Shown here: positions 30,740-36,765 of the stretch, one piece after another
How the letters are laid out: every line of letters starts with the position of its first letter
Numbering within the stretch: the stretch's first letter is position 1
Source of the DNA: JBHJGM01 sp964405825
Lineage (GTDB): Bacteria > Verrucomicrobiota > Verrucomicrobiia > Opitutales > JBHJGM01
Length of the DNA stretch: 36,765 nucleotides
Reading direction: 5' to 3'
Assembly (NCBI GenBank): GCA_964405825.1
Contig: CAYOPI010000030.1
Span: 1 to 36,765, forward strand
Position numbers and translations under genes: made by a program
The notes under the pieces: generated by a model
The model's database searches: none
The model's input: the letters and a program-made list of their open reading frames with translations, nothing else
Told to the model about the DNA's origin: nothing

Positions 30740-31243
30740 ATGACGCTATCGCAGTTCATCACCAGTTTCACTGAGTTGCTGACCAGCCTGGTCGGCCACG
30801 CGCAGGACGAATCGTTTTTCTGGCCGGTGGCCGGAGCGGGCCTGGGCGTTTTCTTTGTGCTGAGCTGGGTGCTGGCGCGCACGGCCTTTGGCAACGAGAC
30901 GGGCATGGGTACCTCGCTGATGGTCTTTGGGCTGCAGCTGGGCTTCGGTCTGGTCATGGCGGCCATCGCCGGACCGCTGGCGCAGGAGCACGTGGCTGAT
31001 CCGTTCTGGGATCTGCCGCTCGTGATCGCAGCGGGAATCGGCGGGTGCATCCTCTTCGGGATGATCGTCAACCGGATCTTCCTGGGAATGAAGCTGACGG
31101 CGACGGCCTTTGTGCTGGGGCTGTCGCTGAGCCTGAGCTGGGTGGCGATGGCCGGCGCGCGCATGAGCGTGGACCTGTTTGAGTCCGGCGCGGCCAACGT
31201 GAACCTGAACAAAGAGCGCAAGGACAACAGAATCCCGCGCTAG
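30740..31243 (+). CDS. Small integral membrane protein of unknown function
   Basis: Unrecognised protein of 167 residues with four predicted TM segments (WPVAGAGLGVFFVLSWVLA, LMVFGLQLGFGLVMAAIAG, LVIAAGIGGCILFGMIV, ATAFVLGLSLSLSWVAMAG) and a charged C-terminus (LNKERKDNRIPR). ATG 30740. It is divergent from the WPL protein gene, sharing a 203-base upstream region, and precedes the glycoside hydrolase gene by 145 bases. No catalytic motif is visible. Confidence 0.75.
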   Translation: MTLSQFITSFTELLTSLVGHAQDESFFWPVAGAGLGVFFVLSWVLARTAFGNETGMGTSLMVFGLQLGFGLVMAAIAGPLAQEHVADPFWDLPLVIAAGIGGCILFGMIVNRIFLGMKLTATAFVLGLSLSLSWVAMAGARMSVDLFESGAANVNLNKERKDNRIPR

Positions 31244-31388
31244 GGCTTGGGTGCGGCGTCGGCGTTCGGTAGGGCTTGCGCGGGAGCAAGGAACGGCCTA
31301 GCTGTCGGGGTGTCTGATGCCAGGGTTGCCTGCGTTGTCTCAACGCGTGGCGCCCTGTTGTGTGTGAACCCCGAATTCGTTGCTTGAG

Positions 31389-34145
31389 ATGAAGCTTTGG
31401 CGTTGCCTGGGCCGGTCGTGTGGGCCGGCGCTCGTTGGTGTGATTGTAAGTGTGCCGCTGTCGGCGGCGACCGTCTGGGTCGAAGGCGAGGACTTCCGCG
31501 AGTCCTCGGCGATTGAGCACAGCTGGTACAGCGGGCAGATCGACGACACCAAGCTGTCGGGCGGGGGCTTCGTCTCGAACTGGTTTCAGGGCGTGCCGGC
31601 GGAGGTGGAGTACTCCGTGCGCATCCCCGAAGACGGTACCTACGACCTGTGGGTGCGGGCCAACCCCACGCAGAGTTCGCTCTCGTACCGGATCGGACGC
31701 AGCGGGGAGTGGACGAAGATCTTTACCAATTCGGCGACCGACCGGGTCAACGTCGCGATCGACGGGGCCAACGATCTGCGGCACCTGGGCTGGATGAACG
31801 CGGGCCGGCTGGAACTGGAAGAAGGCAACCTGCGGCTGACCTTCCTGATGGATTCGGCCAACCACAATCACGGCAGCATCGACGCCTTTACGCTGACGAC
31901 CGAGCGCTTCATTCCCTCGGGTACGATGAAGCCGGGCGAGGGCGGCGGGCTCAAGCTGGCCAGTGAGGAGGGCTCGTGGGCCTTTGACTGGACGCCTGAT
32001 ACGTTCGGCGAGGATGCGTTGCTGGACCTGCGCTGGCTCAACGAAAAGGAGTCGGGCGAGACGGGCTTTGTGCGCCTGTCCGAAGACGGGATGAGTTTTG
32101 TGCGGGGCGACGGGCAGCCGATCCGCTTCTGGTCGGTTGTTGGAGGCATGGTCGGTCGGGATCCGCGCGACCAGGAAGCGCACTTTCGCTGGCTGGCCAA
32201 GCTCGGCGTGAACATGGTGCGCATCCACGGCAACATCGCCCCCAAACAGGAGGGCCAGAAGATCACCGAGGTCAACGAGGCCGGGATCGAGGGCACGTTT
32301 CGGGCGGTTGCCGCGGCCAAGAAAGCCGGCGTCTACCTGACAATCTCACCGTACTGGTATCACCACAACATGCCCGCCAGCTGGGAGCCGGCGCTGAAGG
32401 GCTGGAAGGCCGGGCAGCGGCCGACGGGTTCGCTGTTCTTCAACCCGGTCTTCATCGAGGCGTACAAGGGCTGGGTGAAGGAGCTGTACACGCGCACGAA
32501 TCCCTACACCGGGCTGGCGATCAAGGACGACCCGACCGTGGCGATCATCCAGGTCAAGAATGAGGACAGCCTGCTGTTCTTCACCTTCGACCGCATTCCG
32601 CCCGAGCAGAAGGCGATTCTGGGCGCGCAGTACGTGGCCTGGCTGAAGCAGAAGTACGGTTCGCTGGACGATGCCCTGGAGGCCTGGAGCGGGCACACCA
32701 TCGACGGGGATGACTTTGAGGCGGAGAAGGTGGGCTTTGAGATCACCTGGCAGATGACGCAGGAGTACTCCGGCGGGCGGGCCGCGCGGCTGGACGACCA
32801 GTTTGAGTTCCTGGTCACGACCCAGCGCAACTTTTACGCGGAGATCGACCGCTACCTGAAGGAGGATCTGGGCATCCGGCAGCTGACCAACTCGATGAAC
32901 TGGAAGAGCGCCGACAAGCTCAACACCGACGACGGCGAGCGCTACACCTACACCGTGCAGGACGTCATCGCGGTGAACCGTTACACCGGTGCCTCGCGTC
33001 ACATCGGCGAGAACAACGGCTACCGCATCGACCCCGGGCACGAAGTGACTTTTGACTCGACCCTGCGCAAGCCGCTGGGGCTGCCCTTCAACCTGAAGCA
33101 GCCCGAGGGTCACCCGATGATCATCACCGAGAGCGCCTGGGTGAAGCCGGCGCGTTACCAGGCCGAGGGGCCGTTTCTGACGTCGGCGTACATGTCGCTG
33201 AACGGGGTGGACAGCCTGTACTGGTTTGCCTACGGCCAGCCGGGCTACCTGATGGACCCGCGGCGGCGCTTCTGGAGCGTGGTGCCCGGCGAGGATACCG
33301 GCTACGCGCTGGACAAGTGGTCGGGCGCGCATCCGATGCAGGCCGGGTTGCTGCCGGCCAACGCGCTGATCTTCCGCCTGGGCTATGTGCAACCGGGCCA
33401 ACGGGTGGTGCGCGAGGTGCGCACGCTGGAGTCGGTCTACCGCCGCGAGACGCCGATCATCGCCGAGACCGAGACCTTTGACCCCAACCGCGACGCCGAG
33501 GACCTGCGGGCACATTCGGGCCAGGACGCCACCGACGTCAGCCGGCTGTCGTTCCTGGTCGGGCCGGTGCACGTGAAGTTTGACGGCGACCCGGCCGAGA
33601 CCGAGGTGGTCGATCTCTCGCCGTACATCGACGCGGCCAGCGGGGTGGTGCGCTCGAACACCGGCGAGCTGATGCTGGATTACAAGAAGGGTTACGCGAC
33701 GATGCAGACGCCCTTTGCGCAAGGGGTGACGGGCTTTCTGCAGGAGGCCGGCGGGCGCTTCGTGCTGCCGGACGTGGCCATCCTTTCCGAGAACGAGTAC
33801 GCGGCCATCCAGGTGGTGTCGATGGACCGGCAGCCCCTGCGGCAGTCGGGTCGGGTGCTGGTGCAGGTGGGTACGCAGGCGCGGCTGACCGGCTGGGCCG
33901 TGCGCGAGAAGACCGTGCGCAGCGGCAACGAGAGCTTTGAAGGCTACGAGATCGTGCGCACGGGCAAGCCGCCGTACCAGATTCGCGAGACCCAGGCGCG
34001 GGTGGCGATCAAGAACCCCAACCTGCGGGAGGCGGTCGTGCTGGACGCGGCCGGTTACGAGCGCGAGACCCTGAAGCTGGAACCCGTCAGCGGCGGGGTC
34101 ATGCTGGAGCTGCCGCCGGACGCGCTCTACGTGGTCTTGCGGTAG
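31389..34145 (+). CDS. Secreted glycoside hydrolase, clan GH-A type, with N-terminal carbohydrate-binding module
   Basis: Exported protein of 918 residues. Signal peptide (PALVGVIVSVPLSAA), then a beta-sandwich of about 28-170 resembling CBM35-type modules (WVEGEDF, VRIPEDGTYDLWVRAN, IDAFTLTTE). A TIM barrel follows (FRWLAKLGVNMVRIHGN, YLTISPYWYHH). The clan GH-A pair is visible: N391-E392 in IIQVKNEDS as acid/base, and E581 in MIITESAWV as nucleophile (inferred). A C-terminal beta domain follows. The substrate is unknown; large enzymes of this architecture are common in polysaccharide-degrading Verrucomicrobiota. The ATG at 31389 starts at the signal peptide. Confidence 0.88.
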   Translation: MKLWRCLGRSCGPALVGVIVSVPLSAATVWVEGEDFRESSAIEHSWYSGQIDDTKLSGGGFVSNWFQGVPAEVEYSVRIPEDGTYDLWVRANPTQSSLSYRIGRSGEWTKIFTNSATDRVNVAIDGANDLRHLGWMNAGRLELEEGNLRLTFLMDSANHNHGSIDAFTLTTERFIPSGTMKPGEGGGLKLASEEGSWAFDWTPDTFGEDALLDLRWLNEKESGETGFVRLSEDGMSFVRGDGQPIRFWSVVGGMVGRDPRDQEAHFRWLAKLGVNMVRIHGNIAPKQEGQKITEVNEAGIEGTFRAVAAAKKAGVYLTISPYWYHHNMPASWEPALKGWKAGQRPTGSLFFNPVFIEAYKGWVKELYTRTNPYTGLAIKDDPTVAIIQVKNEDSLLFFTFDRIPPEQKAILGAQYVAWLKQKYGSLDDALEAWSGHTIDGDDFEAEKVGFEITWQMTQEYSGGRAARLDDQFEFLVTTQRNFYAEIDRYLKEDLGIRQLTNSMNWKSADKLNTDDGERYTYTVQDVIAVNRYTGASRHIGENNGYRIDPGHEVTFDSTLRKPLGLPFNLKQPEGHPMIITESAWVKPARYQAEGPFLTSAYMSLNGVDSLYWFAYGQPGYLMDPRRRFWSVVPGEDTGYALDKWSGAHPMQAGLLPANALIFRLGYVQPGQRVVREVRTLESVYRRETPIIAETETFDPNRDAEDLRAHSGQDATDVSRLSFLVGPVHVKFDGDPAETEVVDLSPYIDAASGVVRSNTGELMLDYKKGYATMQTPFAQGVTGFLQEAGGRFVLPDVAILSENEYAAIQVVSMDRQPLRQSGRVLVQVGTQARLTGWAVREKTVRSGNESFEGYEIVRTGKPPYQIRETQARVAIKNPNLREAVVLDAAGYERETLKLEPVSGGVMLELPPDALYVVLR

Positions 34146-34160
34146 TTGCCTGCAGAAACG

Positions 34161-34188
34161 TTCTTCGGGCTTGGTTCTTCGGGCTTGG
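34161..34188. repeat. Tandem duplication, 2 x 14 bp
   Basis: 'ttcttcgggcttgg' occurs twice in direct succession, between the glycoside hydrolase stop and the LutA-like gene. Probably replication slippage; no function seen. Confidence 0.85.
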
Positions 34189-34254
34189 TGGATGATGTTG
34201 GCGGGGCAGGCGGGTTTGTCCCGAACCCGCCGACTTTTCAGGAACTTCCCAACC

Positions 34255-35025
34255 GTGCACCCTCCCCAGCGAAAAACCCCGGCCAACCGAAACCTGCAAT
34301 TGATGGCGACCTGCCTGTGCGACGGCTTCTTTGCCGACGTGGCCAAGGCGACGGTCGAGGTGCTCGAGCACGTGGGCTGCACGGTGGAGTTTCCGCCCGA
34401 CCAGACCTGCTGCGGTCAGCCGCCCTTCAACGCGGGGGACTGGAACGCCTCGCGCAAGGTGGTGCGGCACATGACCGACGTCTTCAAGGGCGAACAGCCG
34501 GTGGTGGTGCCCTCGGGCTCATGCGCGGCGATGGTCTTTCACGGGGCGCCGCTGGAGTTTGAGGAGCAGCCGCAAGACGAACGCGCGGCGGTCGCCGACC
34601 TGGCCGGGCGTACCTGGGAACTGGCCGATTACCTCGTCAACGGGCTGGGGATCGAGCGCTGGGAAGGGCGCTTTGCCAGGAAGGTGGCCTTTCACCGTTC
34701 ATGCCATTCGCGCGGGACGCTCAGCGGCGACGCGACCTTGCAGTTGCTCACCTCGATCGAGGGGCTGGAGCTGGTTGAGTTTGGCGAAGGCGAGCAGTGC
34801 TGTGGTTTCGGCGGGGCGTTCTCGGTCAGCTTTCCCAACGTCTCGGCCCGCATGGGCGAGCTGAAGATCGAGCACGTGACGGCGGCCGAGCCGGAGGTGC
34901 TGGTCTCCGGGGACATGGGCTGCCTGCTGCACCTGGGCGGGATGATCGAGAAGCGCCAGGTGAGCTTGCCGCGGATGCACGTGGCGCAGGTGTTGCGGGA
35001 TGCGCTGGTGCAGGGGCGTGGCTAG
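34255..35025 (+). CDS. LutA-like (Fe-S)-binding oxidoreductase subunit
   Basis: Protein of about 256 residues with two CCG domains: TCCGQPPFNAGDWN with SGSCAAMV, and HRSCHSRG with QCCGFGGAFSV, then SGDMGCLLHLGG. This is the LutA/YkgE/GlcF-type family, subunits of lactate or glycolate oxidation and heterodisulfide-reductase-like complexes. The partners LutB and LutC are not in the window, although genes could lie elsewhere. The start is uncertain: GTG 34255 has AGGA upstream; ATG 34303 would remove the first strand. The family usually starts just before the (M)ATCLCDGFF-like segment. Confidence 0.87.
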   Translation: MHPPQRKTPANRNLQLMATCLCDGFFADVAKATVEVLEHVGCTVEFPPDQTCCGQPPFNAGDWNASRKVVRHMTDVFKGEQPVVVPSGSCAAMVFHGAPLEFEEQPQDERAAVADLAGRTWELADYLVNGLGIERWEGRFARKVAFHRSCHSRGTLSGDATLQLLTSIEGLELVEFGEGEQCCGFGGAFSVSFPNVSARMGELKIEHVTAAEPEVLVSGDMGCLLHLGGMIEKRQVSLPRMHVAQVLRDALVQGRG

Positions 35026-35112
35026 AAGCCGTCCGGCAGCAGGCTCTGGAGGGATGCCCGGGAATAAAGGCCGGGGTTGAACGCGCGAGGGCCCGCGGGC
35101 GTCGAAGATCGT

Positions 35113-36036
35113 ATGAGGGCGATTCGGAGCGGGCGGTGGATTTGGCTTGGGTTATGGCTGGCGGGGATGTCGGCCCTGGGGGCGGCGGAAAGCGGTCCGG
35201 GCGTGCGTCTGCTGTATCTGGGAACTGAATACGGCACGCCGCGTTTCGCTCTGGTCAACCACACGCGCGAGCGCCTTACGATTCCGGCCTACGGACCGGG
35301 CGACAAGCGCGCGCTGACGCCTGAGCTGGCCTTCAAGGTGTTGGCGGCAAACGGCCGCTGGCAGAATCCGGATCGCGCGCTGGCCATGCGTCTGGCCGTT
35401 CGCGGCGAGCGGGTCCGGCACACCCTGGAGCCGAATCGTCGGCTGGTCTGGGAGGGCAGTTGGCTGGAGCCGGGGGTCTATCGCGCCACGTTGGAGGTCA
35501 CCGGCAGCGGCGGCTCGGAGCAGCTGCGGACCGCGCCCTTTACGGTGCAGCGGAACTGGGGGCACGGGCTGGAAGCGTCCCACTTTGCCGAGGGCGAGGT
35601 GAGCTTTTTCTACGTCGACTCGCTGAGGGCCTACGCCGGCCTGGCCTGGCAGGACGAGCAGCTGGTGTCGTTCGTGGTGCTCAAGGACTTTCCGGATGCG
35701 GTCAAGCAGCCGCGCGTGCGCCTGCGCGCGCTCGACCCGAACGAATACGCCGCCCGCCTGCAGGACGTGGACCCGTCGGTGAAGCGGGGTTTTCGCCTGG
35801 GCGAGCTGACGCCGCTGTGGCTGACCTACGAGACCGCCGGCGGGCGGGTGAGCGGGCATGCCATCGTGGGGGCCGACCGGGTGGAGCGCACGTTCAGCTT
35901 CAATTCGCACGGCGATGTGCTGGCGGAGTTTCTAAACAGGCACTCGAAGATGAAGCTCAGCCCGCGCCCGGCCTTTGACTACCGGTGCGCGCTGACGGAG
36001 GCGTTGCCGCTGGAGGTGCTGCCCGAAGGCAAGTAA
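35113..36036 (+). CDS. Exported protein of unknown function
   Basis: Protein of 307 residues with a signal peptide (WIWLGLWLAGMSALGAAES). The mature part is beta-rich with an Ig-like first half (FALVNHTRERLTIPAYGPGD, YRATLEVTGSGGSEQL) and a second half with VSFFYVDSLRAYAGLAWQDEQ. No family recognised. The start is ATG 35113 (an in-frame ATG at 35077 would add 12 residues before the signal). It follows the LutA-like gene by 87 bases. Confidence 0.75.
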   Translation: MRAIRSGRWIWLGLWLAGMSALGAAESGPGVRLLYLGTEYGTPRFALVNHTRERLTIPAYGPGDKRALTPELAFKVLAANGRWQNPDRALAMRLAVRGERVRHTLEPNRRLVWEGSWLEPGVYRATLEVTGSGGSEQLRTAPFTVQRNWGHGLEASHFAEGEVSFFYVDSLRAYAGLAWQDEQLVSFVVLKDFPDAVKQPRVRLRALDPNEYAARLQDVDPSVKRGFRLGELTPLWLTYETAGGRVSGHAIVGADRVERTFSFNSHGDVLAEFLNRHSKMKLSPRPAFDYRCALTEALPLEVLPEGK

Positions 36037-36045
36037 GGCCGCGCC

Positions 36046-36510
36046 TCAGCCTCCGGGCATGAGTTCCCTGGCCCGTCGCATGACCTCGTCGGGCGGGACG
36101 TCCTCGATGTGCTTGCCGAGGCTCCAACGGTAGCCAAAGGGGTCCTTGATTGTGCCCATGCGCTCGCCCCAGAACCAGTCCTGCATCGGCATGAGGACCT
36201 CGGCACCGGCGGCGACGGCCTGGTTGAAGATGTCGTCGGCGTTGTCGAAGCGCAGGGCCATGAGGGTGGGGCAAGCGCCGACCTGGGCCGGGGTGGGCGC
36301 GTGAAAATCGGGGGCGGCGTCGGAGAGGAAAAAGACGGAGTCGCCCAGCTGCATCTCGGCGTGCATCACGCCGCCCTGGGGCATGTCGATCTTGAAGCGG
36401 GGGATCGCGCCGAAGGCCTTCGCGTAGAAGTCCATGGCGGCGGCGGTGTCCTCGAAGTTCAGCGAGGGGGTGAGGGTGCGGTAGATTTCTTCGGAGGAAT
36501 CAGTGCTCAT
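36046..36510 (-). CDS. VOC/glyoxalase superfamily protein, PhnB-like
   Basis: Protein of 154 residues with the repeated beta-alpha-beta-beta-beta folds of the vicinal oxygen chelate superfamily: LTPSLNFEDTAAAMDFYAKAF, MHAEMQLGDSVFFLSD, then RFDNADDIFNQAVAAGAEVL and GTIKDPFGYRWSL. It is closest to the PhnB/YjdN group, whose natural substrate is mostly unknown. ATG 36510 is chosen; it is convergent with the exported protein gene, nine bases away. Confidence 0.9.
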   Translation of the reverse strand: MSTDSSEEIYRTLTPSLNFEDTAAAMDFYAKAFGAIPRFKIDMPQGGVMHAEMQLGDSVFFLSDAAPDFHAPTPAQVGACPTLMALRFDNADDIFNQAVAAGAEVLMPMQDWFWGERMGTIKDPFGYRWSLGKHIEDVPPDEVMRRARELMPGG

Positions 36511-36669
36511 GCGAACACCAAAGCGTGTCTTTTTTCGCACGGCAAGCCCTTTTCAGGAATCTGGTGTTAAAGCTTTGTGACGCGTGCAAGCGCATTGAAA
36601 AGGCGTCCGGGGGCTGGTTTGGCCGTCGCGGGATTGAACCGCCCGGGCGGCACGCCTAGGGTTGCCGCA

Positions 36670-36765
36670 ATGTCATTTGAGGAGGATGGGCGGGCGTCGC
36701 TGGCGCCGATTGATTTTCGGGCCGAACTCAACGAGGAGCAGCATGCGGCGGTGGTGGCACCGCCG
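36670..36765 (+). CDS. UvrD/PcrA-like helicase, N-terminal fragment
   Basis: Runs off the window end after 32 codons. The peptide MSFEEDGRASLAPIDFRAEL, followed by NEEQHAAVVAPP, matches the Q-motif start of superfamily 1A helicases (LNxEQxxAV). The Walker A lies beyond the edge. The exact member (UvrD, PcrA, Rep) cannot be decided. Confidence 0.7.
   Translation, partial: MSFEEDGRASLAPIDFRAELNEEQHAAVVAPP

Noticed and set aside
32346..34382. Long open frame antisense to the glycoside hydrolase (about 680 codons)
   Set aside because: The opposite strand encodes a coherent enzyme with signal peptide and catalytic motifs; the antisense frame is a by-product of high GC and has low-complexity Arg/His/Pro content.

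Overview
This is a GC-rich bacterial chromosome segment with dense, mostly short operons. Tandem PEP-CTERM proteins, a secreted glycoside hydrolase, a WPL-type repeat protein and well-known 'environmental' intergenic repeats suggest a Gram-negative of the Verrucomicrobiota (Opitutae-like). That assignment is an inference from gene content and style; there is no rRNA gene or other marker to prove it. No rRNA, tRNA or CRISPR array was recognised.

Layout. 1-6201: mutL, an aldo/keto reductase and two tandem paralogous PEP-CTERM proteins, with copies of a dispersed intergenic repeat between them. 6202-8554: a sodium:solute symporter and a small two-TM protein. 8555-9587: a repeat island (51-bp direct repeats, hairpin repeats) holding a GIY-YIG nuclease gene. 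9588-11363: a second aldo/keto reductase and an MBL-fold hydrolase. 11759-17656: a HAMP-less chemoreceptor, a Fur-family regulator, HrpB helicase and Hsp20. 17927-21053: SlyX, Smr-domain protein, a two-gene DUF2188/TIR-like cassette and RmuC. 21213-24128: a lipid-transport (Mla/MCE-like) operon made of a type-I periplasmic-binding-like protein, an ABC ATPase and an MCE protein. 24402-27993: RsmE, a membrane thioredoxin, a SixA-like phosphatase, a class V aminotransferase and a TolR/ExbD-like lipoprotein. 28075-30536 (minus): a WPL repeat protein coupled to the MlaE-type permease that the ATPase operon lacks. 30740-36765: a small membrane protein, a secreted clan GH-A glycoside hydrolase, a LutA-like Fe-S protein, a secreted unknown, a VOC protein and the first codons of a UvrD/PcrA-like helicase.

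Most notable. (1) A DUF2188 + TIR-like cassette lies between rmuC and smr, flanked by a 24-bp near-identical direct repeat of the last codons of rmuC. This looks like an insertion into a former rmuC-smr operon. Its TIR-like gene has an in-frame TGA followed by 50 more sense codons that end exactly at the repeat. (2) The Mla-like lipid transporter is split over two loci: one carries an unusual type-I binding protein, the other a probable outer-membrane repeat protein. (3) MutL has lost the endonuclease motifs of its family. (4) Several families of dispersed repeats occupy the gene-free stretches.
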